Shown piece by piece: positions 9,742-19,382 of a stretch of 64,000 nt of DNA (positions are counted from its first letter, which is position 1; each line of letters starts with the position of its first letter). The translations under genes and the position numbers were made by a program. This DNA comes from Diabrotica undecimpunctata. Lineage: Eukaryota; Arthropoda; Insecta; Coleoptera; Chrysomelidae. The DNA is taken from NCBI RefSeq assembly GCF_040954645.1, contig NC_092806.1, positions 117,596,458-117,660,457 of the forward strand, given 5' to 3'. The notes beneath the pieces were generated by a model, which saw only the letters and a list, made by a program, of their open reading frames with translations, was not told the origin of the DNA and did not search any database.

Positions 9742-12700
9742 CAATGGAATATAGATGGATTTTTTCATCGACTTCCAACCTTACAAAAACTTATTTCTGA
9801 ATTCTCTACCGAAATAATATGTCTCCAAGAAACAATTTTAAACCCCAAAAAAAAATATAATTCCAAATATTTTAACATTTTTAGAAAAGATAGAGTACAT
9901 GACAATAATTTCTCTTCAGGTGGAGTTATGGCACTTGTCAAAAAATCTTTGGTTGCAAAGATACCCTCTCCTCGAATCATCGTAGGTGACTTTAACGGTC
10001 ATAACTTTATTTGGGGTTCTAAGCATACTGATCACAGAGGAAAACTTCTAGAAAAGGTAATGCAGGATCTTCAATTAAATTTCCTAAATGGGTCACCTAC
10101 AAGATTTAACATCTGCACTGGAAAATCCTCCGTGATAGATTTAAGCTTTTGTGATCCAGGTCTAGCTCCACGTCTCTCTTGTACTGTTCTTGAGTATACT
10201 TATGGTAGCGACCATCACCCTATTACCATTGAGAATCTCTCAGGTCGGCCTTGCCCAATATCTTTCTTGCCCAAATGGAATATAAATTCGGCTAAGTGGA
10301 TCGATTTTGAAAATTATATAGATAAGGCTTTGGAGAGTTGCATACTGAATGATAATATAAACAATTTTTTAGGTACTTTTAATAGTGTCATCTTGCAGAG
10401 TACGAAGCTCTTTATTGACAAAACAAAGCCCATTAAAAATCATGTTTCTGTGCCTTGGTGGAATTCGGAGTGTAAGCAGTACGTGCCAGCAGAACAGCTT
10501 TTAATAGATTTAAGAAGCATAAAACACTCGAAAATAAAATTAACTACAAAAAAATGAAGGCTCAACGTTTAATAAATCAAACAAAAAAATCCAGTTGGAC
10601 CCAATATGTCTCTAGTATTAACAGCTCCACTCCTGTAAGAGAAGTATGGAAGAAAATACGTAAAATTTCTGGTAAAAAGGAGTCATCTCCAATATCTAGT
10701 CTCAAAATAGGTAATCAAATTGTCACTTTTCCACTTGAAATTGTTAACACATAAGCTAAAAACTACAGAGAAATATCTTCCAATGAAAATTTCGACCCTG
10801 TATTTCTAAAAAATAAACTGGAGGCCGAAAGGTCTAACCTCTCTCTAGAAAACTACAACATTTCATTAAACGCTCCTCTCACGTTACAAGAACTAAACAA
10901 CTCACTGAACGATCTAAAAGAAACAAGTCCTGGGCCTGACGATATTCCAACTATTTTCTTAAAACACCTACCCACATCTGCTAAAAATTACATGCTTCAA
11001 TTATTTAGCTTCATCTGGCAGCGACACCAGTACCCATCTGTTTGGTCAAAATCTATCATTCTCCCATTTCTCAAAAGCCAAAAATCTCGTCTAGACCCCG
11101 ATTCCTATAGACCGATAAGCCTAACTTGTGCAATGGGTAAGCTACTAGAAAAAATCATTAACTCAAGGCTGACTTGGCATCTTGAAAATTCGAACTTACT
11201 TATAAACGAACGAAATGGTTTTCGACAAAACCGATCCGGGATAGACAACATATTAGACCTGAAAAGTGATATTCATGAATCTCTGGCAACAAAACAGCAT
11301 TGTATCGCAGTATTGTTTGACTTAAGAAAAGCATTTAATACATGTTGGAGATTCAACATTTTAAAAAAGTTACAATCATGAAATATTCGTGGAAATTGCC
11401 TTCATTTTATTAAGAACTTTATAGTAAACAGATCTTTTCGTGTAAGAGTTAACAACTACTATTCCGAAAAAGCAGGAGGAAGAAAACGGTATCCCTCATG
11501 GCTCAATTATTAGTCCTACACTTTTCTTAATCGCTATTAATGACATAATTAAAAACCTCAAAACCTTTAAAAGCATGTTTATATGCAGATGACTTGGTGG
11601 TTTATGTAAAAGGCAAAGATATTAATTTAACTTCAACAATTTTGCAAAGTTTTACAAAAACTCGAAAAGTGGTCTCGCGATACCGGTTTTCAATTCTCGG
11701 TTACAAAAACCGTAGGTATGGTATTCTCAAAAAAGAACTTCTCAAATAATCCCAATCTCAAATTTTTCAATACATCGCTATCCTTCAAATCATGTATAAA
11801 ATTCTTAGGTATGTGGTTTGATAATCAACTTACTTGGAAAGAACATATTAGGCAATTAGTATTGACTTGTAATAAGAAACTTAATCTAATGAGAACGCTG
11901 TCAAATAGATATTGGAGCTCTGATCTCTCTACCTTACTTACAATCTACAGAACTCTAATTAGATCAAAAATTGATTGTGGATCAATCGCTTACGCCTCTG
12001 CTTCCTCCATATTGTTAAAACAGCTAGACTTTATCCACAATATAGCACTTAGACTCTCTCTTGGTGCATTTCGAACGTCACGGGTGGAAAGTTTATATTG
12101 TGAAAGTGGGGAGCCTTCATTATATCACCGCCGAATTTCCTTAACACTATCACACGCAACGTCAATAGTCCCAAATGTAAACAAACATCTATTTAATAAT
12201 ACGTTCACTAATAAATATATAAATCTCTTTACCAATAGTACCAAACATAAGCCTTACTATGAGCGAGTACGGTGTTACCTGAGATGTCTTAATATCGAAT
12301 TTCCAAATACTTTTTCAATCAATATGAAAAGCCCCTCACCTTGGATAATTAATACTCCAAATACAAATACTGGTCTAACCCAATTTGACAAACATATTAA
12401 TAGTCATGCAGAGATTAAGATTAATCTAGACCTAATTCTCCGTCAGCATTACGAACATTGTTATAAAATCTTTACAGATGCATCCAAGTGTGATAAAGGA
12501 GTAGGTGGTGCATTCGTTACCCCAAGCGATACATATCAATTTCATCTTCCAACCTTCTTTTCGATGTTCTCCGCTAAACTCTATGCAATGCTTAAAGCTA
12601 TCATGCATATAAATTTTAATAACATTCCTAACTCTGTTATCTTAAGTGACTCACTAAGCGCCCTTCAAACCCTTAAACAGATCTATCCTAAAGGTCTTCT

Positions 12701-13058
12701 TGAGAAACATAAAACTAGAACTCATGGAGGCTCAAGAAAATTCTAGGAGTATCAGATTTATATGGATTCCATCCCACATTGGCATCACAGCAACGAAAGT
12801 GCGGACCAGTGCGCGAGTGAAATTGCTAAATGTGCCGATATAGAAAAAGCCGAGTATCGAAATACCGCGAGTGGTATAAAAGCATTTTTAAAGAAGCGAG
12901 TTTTGTGCAACTGGAAAAACGAATCGCAAACTTCTCAAACATCACTAAAGCAAATTAAAAATGACGTTACAGCTTGGGAACTCTCAACCAGGAACAGAAG
13001 AGAACAATTGGTGATAACGAGATTACGAATTGGACACACGAGACTTACTCATTCATAT
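9742..13058 (+). pseudogene. LINE ORF2: endonuclease, reverse transcriptase, RNase H (broken)
   Basis: ORF2 begins near QWNIDGF (about 9742). Endonuclease motifs are CLQET, GDFNGHNFIWGS (about 9985) and GSDHHPI (about 10207); a deletion seems to join VAK to IPSPRII near 9960. The reverse transcriptase spans about 10800-11720, with SYRPISLTCAMGKLLEKII, GFRQNRSG, a first-Asp segment VLFDLRKAFNT (about 11313) and YADDLVVY (about 11585, in another frame). RNase H follows, with FTDASKCDKGVGGAF (about 12472) and ILSDSLSAL (about 12640). A Lys (SAKLYAM) sits where the catalytic Glu is expected. Stops occur near 10752, 11379 and 12744. The frame is cut at 13058 by the gypsy insertion and its Cys/His tail lies at 27655-27860. 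Confidence 0.82.
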
Positions 13059-13348
13059 TGTTACGAACATGCATTCTACATAGCCCATATAACGGTTGCA
13101 GCCCGGGACGAGGATGATCTGTCTTTCTAGAAGCGATCGGAACTGTCGACCGCTGGAGAATTCGACCTGACAAGCAAACGAATTAGAGGTAGACTACGCC
13201 AGAATATTCTAGTACATAATAACTTTTATATATAAGCATACCTTCTACGAGTTAAGTTGAAGTTGATAAGATATTTTCGTACTGTAAACTTATAAATAAA
13301 TATATTTACATAAATTAAGAACCGCTCGTTTTATTTAATCTCGCTACA
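13059..13348 (+). repeat. 5' LTR of gypsy element
   Basis: 290 bp beginning TGTTACGAAC and ending CTCGCTACA, directly after the LINE target ATAT. The part from 13110 onward aligns with 27416-27650. A TGGTGTCCGGTG run begins at 13350, one base after the LTR, where a tRNA primer-binding site (starting TGG) is expected. Confidence 0.88.
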
Positions 13349-13349
13349 G

Positions 13350-13367
13350 TGGTGTCCGGTGTGAAAT
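13350..13367 (+). promoter_or_regulatory. Candidate tRNA primer-binding site of gypsy element
   Basis: TGGTGTCCGGTGTG begins one base downstream of the 5' LTR. Primer-binding sites start with TGG because they pair with the CCA end of a tRNA. The matching tRNA was not identified. Confidence 0.5.
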
Positions 13368-13511
13368 TTCAAAATAAATTCAGCAGTGATTGCTTAAAAA
13401 AAGAGACTTTGGGACTTTTGAAAAGTATTGTTAGTCGGGAACATTCGGGTAGTTCGGTAGTGATCTTTGTACGAAAGAACATTTGAAAAGTACGTGTGCG
13501 CCTGATCAAAG

Positions 13512-14520
13512 ATGCTGCTAGTACAACTTTCAGTAAAACAGTTGCGTGAGTAACTAGAAGAACGCGATGAAGACTGCAGCGGGTCGAAGAAAATCCTCCA
13601 AGAACGAATGTTCTTAACAAGAATGGAGATGACCCAGAGACATTCCAGTTTCAATCAGCAGGAGAAACAGTTTTAACAAAAATGAATGCGAAATTTAAAA
13701 ACGTGTCGTAAATGATTGAAGAAACTTCTAGAAAGAATGATGAAAGATTCGATGAAACGCCTCAAATTATTAAAGAAGCAGCTAAACAAAATGACTAGAA
13801 ATTTGAAAATGTGTCTAGAAGATTCGACGAGGTTCCTCAAATAATTAAAGAAGTATGTATGCAGAACAATGAAAAATTTGATAAAGTTTCTAAAACATTC
13901 GATAAAGTAGAAGAGAAGATCAAACAGTTATAGAGCATGATAACCAATACAAAAGTTCTACCACCAGTTAATACAGTAGCCTTAGATCCGGTAGTGAAAG
14001 AAGAATCACCTAAAGACGAAACGCCACATCATATGAGATTCAAATTGCCACCATTTGATGGAAATTCCTCTTGGTCCATATACCTTAGACAATTTGAAGC
14101 TATTGCGACAGCCAATCATTGGACAGAACAAGAAAAAGCTGTTTCCTTGACTGCTGCTTTACGAGGTGATGCTGCGGATATCCTAAGATCGATTCCTAAG
14201 GGTCAAGAAAAATGTTACCAGACCTTCTAGACAAACGTTACGGAGATGCCCGTCTACATCAAGTCTACAAGGTGCAACTAAGAAGTAGAATTCAACGAGC
14301 AAGTGAAAATTTGAAAGAGTTTGAAGCAGATGTTGCTCGTATAGTGCGGTTAGCTTATCCAGAGGAACCAGACAACATTTTGAAAGAAATTGCTGTAGAT
14401 ATCTTCGTCAATGGGTTAAAAGACAATAAATTACAGAAATCTTTACGACTAGCAAGACCGAAAGTTCTAGATGATGTTGGAATTGTGGTGACGTAGGTCA
14501 CATTCGCCGTAATTGCAAGA
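13512..14520 (+). pseudogene. Gypsy gag with SAP-like N-terminus and CCHC knuckle, broken
   Basis: Capsid/nucleocapsid gene of the gypsy element. The ATG at 13512 is followed by SVKQLRE, a stop, then LEERDEDCSGSKKILQERM, which has the helix-Gly-Lys-helix pattern of a SAP nucleic-acid-binding motif. Next come a Glu/Lys-rich coiled region with three spaced repeats (EE/FDE..PQIIKE, about 13710-13860), a capsid core (FKLPPFDGNSSW, YLRQFEAIA, about 14040-14110), a frame change near 14212, the second capsid half (LKEFEADVARIVRLAYPE), and a zinc knuckle CWNCGDVGHIRRNC (about 14479-14520) in yet another frame. At least four stops and two frame changes make it inactive. Confidence 0.8.
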
Positions 14521-14521
14521 A

Positions 14522-15428
14522 AATGATACAACAGTCGAGAAACTAGAACGGGTTGACACCAAGGGGCAACTGCCGACCTCGAAAAACACAGCCACCATAG
14601 TAACTGTGAACATTACGTCCTCCGGCGGAATTCATAGCTTGTACATCGAGGGTCGTGTCAATAATAAATGTAGATCGTTTTTCGTAGATACAGGTGCAAC
14701 AAGAACTATTGTACATCCAGAAGTAGTACGAGGCCCTCTTAAATTATCGCCTGCAACAGTAAAGCTTAGAATAGCAGCTGGTGAGATAATTAATACATAT
14801 GGCGAGGCTAATATGTCAGTATCCATTGACTACACCACAGTGAAACATAGAGTATTAATTGCAGAGATCTCCGATGAGTTCATATTGGGGATGGATTTAC
14901 TAAGGAAAGTTGGTGCTGTATTGAATTTCAAAGATCGAGTTCTCGAGATCAGTGGTAAAGAGTTGCCGTCTCATGAAGACAAAGAAGATTTTATCAGCTT
15001 AATAACTACTTGTGACGTAACAATACCCGGTAATAGTGAGAAAATTTTGATGACCAGACCTGATGGTTACTGCCGAGAGGGAAGTTTAAGGATGATCGAA
15101 GTTGTGAACAATGCCGAGTTCCTAACGGCAAAAGCTTTGGTGAGATTTCGAGATGTCGTTCCTGTAAGAGTTATAAATTTAAAGGGAACTGTTATTAAGT
15201 TAAGTAAAAGAACTTTGATCGGACAGTGTGTTCCCGTGGCTTCGATTTGTTCTATGAATACTAATGAGAAACCATCGAAATCTAAGTATCCAAAGGAGCT
15301 TGTTGAGATGGTGATTAAAACGTGCCAAGATCTTGATGATGAACGAACTAAAAAAGTGAAGTCTATGCTGATAGAATTCCAAGATGTTTTTGCCATTGAT
15401 AAGAAGGATAAGGGCAAAACAAGCATAG
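14522..15428 (+). pseudogene. Gypsy protease and start of reverse transcriptase region
   Basis: Open frame carrying a retropepsin-type aspartic protease: FFVDTGATRTIVHPEVV (about 14680) supplies the DTG catalytic triad and FILGMDLLRKVGA (about 14880) the flap-side ILGMD motif. Downstream lies the usual linker to the reverse transcriptase (IEFQDVFAIDKKDKGKTSI), where the BEL/Pao element interrupts at 15428. Reading resumes at 24918 with VKHKINTGYAQPIRQQPRR. The frame upstream, from the zinc knuckle, is shifted, so the polyprotein cannot be made. The protease motifs themselves are intact. Confidence 0.85.
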
Positions 15429-15893
15429 TGTCCAATATCAAATCTTCATAATTCATATCCGAAATTGGACAGTATAATTTTATCACCCAGTAGACCGAAT
15501 GAATCTATTTGTTATTAAATACACACACGTAGTTAATTAGGTTACATACACATTTGGTCAATTATAAATAATAATTTGGACATCAGTAAAAAGTACTGAC
15601 AAAGTTAAACAATTTACATAAATTAAATACACATATCACGCTAGGTCCGCGAAAATATTGACCCAATTAGAATTTATATAAAACTAATATCTCTTGACTA
15701 GAGAAGCATTCAATCAATATTCACTCAACGAACATATAGTCTTCAACGATCAACTGCATCAGTCTCTACTCAAAGTAATCCCGGGTCTACACCCATAGTG
15801 TACGTCTCAACAATAAACTCTGCTACTATTATTTGGTGTTTCCATTACAACAGAACGAACATCTTCACTGAGCCAACGAAGGGAATTTGTTCA
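15429..15893 (+). repeat. 5' LTR of BEL/Pao element
   Basis: 465 bp, TG...CA bounded, same sequence as 24448-24912 by eye. It should contain the element's promoter. TGGTCCTATCGAG follows immediately, beginning with the TGG expected of a primer-binding site. Confidence 0.96.
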
Positions 15894-15911
15894 TGGTCCT
15901 ATCGAGAAACA
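15894..15911 (+). promoter_or_regulatory. Candidate tRNA primer-binding site of BEL/Pao element
   Basis: TGGTCCTATCGAGAAACA directly abuts the 5' LTR end. Position and the leading TGG fit a tRNA 3'-end primer site. The tRNA identity was not determined. Confidence 0.55.
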
Positions 15912-16002
15912 GAATACTTCAAGGAAGTTTGAGAGAGCCTATACAGTCCACGCCAGCAACACCCTCAGTAGCAGAGAGAGACCACTAGACCCGGGAGAAC
16001 GA

Positions 16003-16452
16003 GAGCCATACCAAAGCCAAGAGCCACACTAGAGCCGAGAGCAGTACCAAAGCCAAGAGCCATACCAAAGCCGAGAGCCATACTAGAGCCGAGAGCGGTA
16101 CCAAAGCCGAGAGCCATACTAGAGCCGAGAGCGGTACCAGAGCCGAGAGCAGTACCAAAGCCGAGAGCCATACTAGAGCCGAGAGCGGTACCAAAGCCGA
16201 GAGCCATACTAGAGCCGAGAGCGGTACCAGAGCCGAGAGCAGTACCAAAGCCGAGAGCCATACTAGAGCCGAGAGCAGTACCAAAGCCGAGAGCCATACT
16301 AGAGCCGAGAGCAGTACCAAAGCCGAGAGCCAGACTAGAGCCGAGAGCAGTACCAAAGCCGAGAGCCATACTAGAGCCGAGAGCAGTACCAAAGCCGAGA
16401 GCCATACTAGAGCCGAGAGCAGTACCAAAGCCGAGAGCCATACTAGAGCCGC
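16003..16452 (+). repeat. 18/36-bp minisatellite in BEL/Pao 5' leader
   Basis: About 25 tandem copies of an 18-bp unit in two alternating forms, AGAGCCATACTAGAGCCG and AGAGCAGTACCAAAGCCG, giving a 36-bp higher-order period with point variants (GGTACC, CAGACT). Because 18 is a multiple of three, long artefactual open frames appear on the minus strand (Gly/Ser/Ala-Leu repeats). On the plus strand one frame is also open (RAILEPRAVPKP repeats), but it has a TAG just upstream and no ATG. It lies between the primer site and gag, so it is most likely untranslated leader or cis-regulatory DNA. Confidence 0.93.
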
Positions 16453-16519
16453 AGAGCAGCCAAAGGACAGGACCGATTGCAGAACCCACCAGAAGCGAGG
16501 GATCCTCAACGTCTAAGAA

Positions 16520-17094
16520 CACAAAAAACCGTAAGTTTTTGAATAATTAGAAAATCTTCCAACTTTTACAATCTTACAATTTAACAAGTTTTTTTTATTA
16601 CAATTTAACAATTTAAAACAACAATCTCCACTCTATCAATCGTATAATAATGTACTTTAGAATGCATACCATTTAAATAATACAGAGAATCGATAAAACA
16701 AAAATAAACGTCATTCACAACTATAATTAACTAAACAGTAATTTTGTATGACAATTTGAAAAAAGAAACGTTCATACATATAGCTTGCTTTTAATTACAA
16801 TTAAATATTTTATTTCGAAAAATTAAAATAATTACGTAGCAAATAATTTCATTTATTTTGATAACAATATATATATATATGTATATATATCATTATAAGA
16901 GTGTGTGGATTACATCTTGACCTACCTCAATGCAAAGAATAGCACAGCAGGCAAGGTCAAACTCATATTTCGCTAAATTGCACATTCCGATAGAAAAGAA
17001 AGTGTTATAATACAGGTATACTTATTTAATACATAACGTACATTTACTATTGTCTAATATATTTACCGCTGAATGTAAAAATTTTAAAATAATC
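16520..17094 (+). other. Remaining BEL/Pao leader, AT-rich
   Basis: Between the minisatellite and the gag ATG there is AT-rich DNA with a short TA/TG microsatellite (about 16868-16890) and no coding motif. It is probably untranslated leader. Confidence 0.5.
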
Positions 17095-17679
17095 ATGGAG
17101 AGTCTATACGTTAAGCAAGCGGAAATAGGAACAGAAATAGTGAAACTCGTTTCAAATACAAAAAAGGATTCCCAATCTCGGAAAAATCAACAATACATCC
17201 GGGATAGACAGGAAAAATTAGAAGAATATTGGGCAAAATTTTTAAATAACCACGAAAAGCTGCTAGAAGGGGGTATAACGAAAGAAAAATATTTTGAAAC
17301 AAAATACTATGATCAGGTATTTAAGACATACATTGAGGGGAAAACCCTGTTGGAAGAATATGGAAGGGTGCTGAAAAGAGGAAAAGCACCGAAAGTAAAG
17401 GAGATACAGATAAGAAAACAAAGAATCGAGGAATTATTACGGCCAGAAAATGAACAAGACTTGCAGGAGGATGAAGAATTGCAGTCAGAGTTAAGAGAAT
17501 ACATGGAAAAGGTGAATACACTAATGATTGAAGCAGCAGTAAATGAGGAACTGGACGCTACAGATATTGGAGAAGTAGAGAGAATAAATCATCTAAAGAG
17601 GAAAGTCAGGGAAGTTTTAAAGAAAATAAGGCCAGATATGAAACGTGGAGAACTTTCCACGATCTGTTTACTAAAGTAA
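17095..17679 (+). CDS. BEL/Pao gag, N-terminal part (frame breaks near 17640)
   Basis: Start of the gag gene. The first ATG is at 17095 ([18 protein letters not shown]); the frame is open a little further upstream but only through a TTG. The product is very rich in Glu and Lys with long predicted helices and coiled-coil character ([11 protein letters not shown]), typical of the N-terminus of BEL/Pao gag. The last 12 or so codons before the stop at 17677 read as non-homologous text, because the capsid sequence continues in a different frame from about 17643. The short Leu-Pro-rich block that normally precedes it in this family is not visible. A small deletion with frameshift is the simplest explanation. 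Confidence 0.75.
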   Translation: MESLYVKQAEIGTEIVKLVSNTKKDSQSRKNQQYIRDRQEKLEEYWAKFLNNHEKLLEGGITKEKYFETKYYDQVFKTYIEGKTLLEEYGRVLKRGKAPKVKEIQIRKQRIEELLRPENEQDLQEDEELQSELREYMEKVNTLMIEAAVNEELDATDIGEVERINHLKRKVREVLKKIRPDMKRGELSTICLLK

Positions 17680-19382
17680 TACATGAAAACGACCAGTTAT
17701 CAAACGCAGAAAAAATGCAGTACCTAAAAACTCAAGTAAGAGGGGAAGCCAACAGAATGATACAACACTTAAACATATCCGAGGCCAACTACGAAGTGGC
17801 CTGGAACATGCTAAAAGATAGGTATGAGAACCCAAGGATGATATTGTTTAAATTAATAGACAGGATGCTACTAGCGCAGGAAGTAAAGGAATCTTCTGCT
17901 AGAGCATTGAAATCACTACATGACACCTTCCACGAAAGTCTGGGAGCCATAGGAGGGTTAGGAACAGACACGGAAGCGTGGAGCCCATTGATAGCCCGAA
18001 TTATCATAACGAAATGGGACAATGAAACTAGGAGGCTGTACGAAAACCACATTGGAGACAGTAGAGAGATACCGACGTACAAATCGACACAAACATTCTT
18101 ACAGCGAAGATTTCAGACACTGGAACTGCTGGAGTCAGAAAAAAGACAAGAGAAGCAAGGAGGATCTCTTAGGAAACCAAGAACACATTGCGTGATATGC
18201 AACGGAGATCACGGAGTACCGAACTGCAGAGAATTTCAGGAACTCAATGTAAGAGACCGGAACAGGATGATAAAAGAAAAAGGATTGTGTACAAACTGCC
18301 TGGCACATAAAAAAGAAAAACAATGTTATTCACAATATAGGTGCAGACACTGTGGCGGAGACCACCACCATATGTTGCATTATGAAAAAGGAAACACAAG
18401 CAACAAAAGAAACTCCAATGAAACGAAACGAGAACAAACACAAGAAAGAAATGGAAGAGATTCAAACAATAGAAGAAACGGGTACCAAGCTGATAGGTAC
18501 AGAGGAGGAAATAATAATCCATACAACGCCAGAGAACAAAATAACGGAAGGCGAGAAAATACACAAGATACCAATGGGCCTAGGAATAGCAACGACCAGC
18601 AAAGAGGGCAGAATTCAGTAAACTGTGCAAGCCATAAGGAAGGTGAAGCATTACTAGCGACAGCTGTGGTACGCATAAGAGATGCGAAAGGAGATTCACA
18701 CATAATGAGAGCACTAATCGACCAAGGGTCACAATGCGCATTTATAACGGAACAAGCTGCGACGACGCTAGGAACAACAAGGAAGCCCATACAGGCGACC
18801 ATATCCGGGATAGGCTCGTCAGGAGAAAAAACAGCCAACTGGAGTATGAAACTTTTAATCGAAACTCATTACGAAAGTGACTTCGAGATGGAAATAGAAG
18901 CACTAGTACTACCGAAGATAACAAGGAATTTACCGGAAAAGGATATAATTCTACCGGACTATAACGAGAAAAATGCAATACTGGCAGATCCAAGATATTA
19001 CAAGGTAGGAAAGATAGACTTACTACTAGGAGTAAAAGAATACAGTTACATATTGACAGAAGGGATGCACAGAATAAGTAATGGACTCCTGAGTCAAAAC
19101 ACCAAACTAGGATGGATAGTTTCGGGAATAGCACGAGAAAGGGAGAATATAAAAGCAGAAGTATGCTGTATGATATCAAGACAAGAAATGGACGTACAAA
19201 TAAAGAACTTCTGGGAATTAGAAGAAGTAAATCAGGATACAAGTTTCTCAGTGGAAGAACAAGAATGTGAAGAACTGTATCGGCAGACTGTAAAAAGGAA
19301 TGAAGAAGGGAGATACGAAGTAAAAATTCCGTTTAGGGAAGACGTCGCAAAGTTAGAAGAATCTAAACAGCAACCAGATTGA
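17643..19382 (+). CDS. BEL/Pao gag C-terminus plus Pao-type protease
   Basis: Continuation of gag-pol in a shifted frame; the first ATG in this frame (17715) is probably not a real start. The capsid region ([17 protein letters not shown]) is followed by a Cys/His nucleocapsid region starting at residue about 159 counted from 17715: [40 protein letters not shown] low-complexity Asn/Arg/Glu linker precedes the Pao-family aspartic protease ([12 protein letters not shown], Asp at residue about 336; [10 protein letters not shown] further on). The frame stops at TGA 19380-19382, overlapping the pol frame by about 13 bases. A one-base deletion is one explanation and -1 ribosomal frameshifting is the alternative. 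Confidence 0.85.
   Translation, partial: TWRTFHDLFTKVIHENDQLSNAEKMQYLKTQVRGEANRMIQHLNISEANYEVAWNMLKDRYENPRMILFKLIDRMLLAQEVKESSARALKSLHDTFHESLGAIGGLGTDTEAWSPLIARIIITKWDNETRRLYENHIGDSREIPTYKSTQTFLQRRFQTLELLESEKRQEKQGGSLRKPRTHCVICNGDHGVPNCREFQELNVRDRNRMIKEKGLCTNCLAHKKEKQCYSQYRCRHCGGDHHHMLHYEKGNTSNKRNSNETKREQTQERNGRDSNNRRNGYQADRYRGGNNNPYNAREQNNGRRENTQDTNGPRNSNDQQRGQNSVNCASHKEGEALLATAVVRIRDAKGDSHIMRALIDQGSQCAFITEQAATTLGTTRKPIQATISGIGSSGEKTANWSMKLLIETHYESDFEMEIEALVLPKITRNLPEKDIILPDYNEKNAILADPRYYKVGKIDLLLGVKEYSYILTEGMHRISNGLLSQNTKLGWIVSGIARERENIKAEVCCMISRQEMDVQIKNFWELEEVNQDTSFSVEEQECEELYRQTVKRNEEGRYEVKIPFREDVAKLEESKQQPD

Larger units (their letters stand above)
8410..13058 (+). mobile_element. I-like LINE, upstream part (split by gypsy element)
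   Basis: A long non-LTR retrotransposon with, in order, an ORF1 with a CCHC zinc knuckle, an ORF2 with apurinic-like endonuclease, reverse transcriptase and RNase H, and the conserved RIGHTRLTHSY motif. At 13058, within the codons after THSY, a Ty3/gypsy element has inserted. The LINE resumes at 27655 after the duplicated target ATAT. The combination of CCHC ORF1, endonuclease, reverse transcriptase and RNase H fits the I/LOA-like groups, but the clade is inferred from domain order only. Many frameshifts and stops show an old, inactive copy. Confidence 0.87.

Noticed and set aside
15965..16522. Two long minus-strand open frames of Gly/Ser/Ala-Leu repeats
   Set aside because: They lie entirely in an 18-bp minisatellite whose unit is a multiple of three, so all frames stay open. 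They are antisense to the retroelement leader and have no independent coding signal.
17715..17717. ATG at 17715 as the start of a separate gag protein
   Set aside because: Capsid-like text in the same frame extends upstream to about 17643, so this Met is internal.
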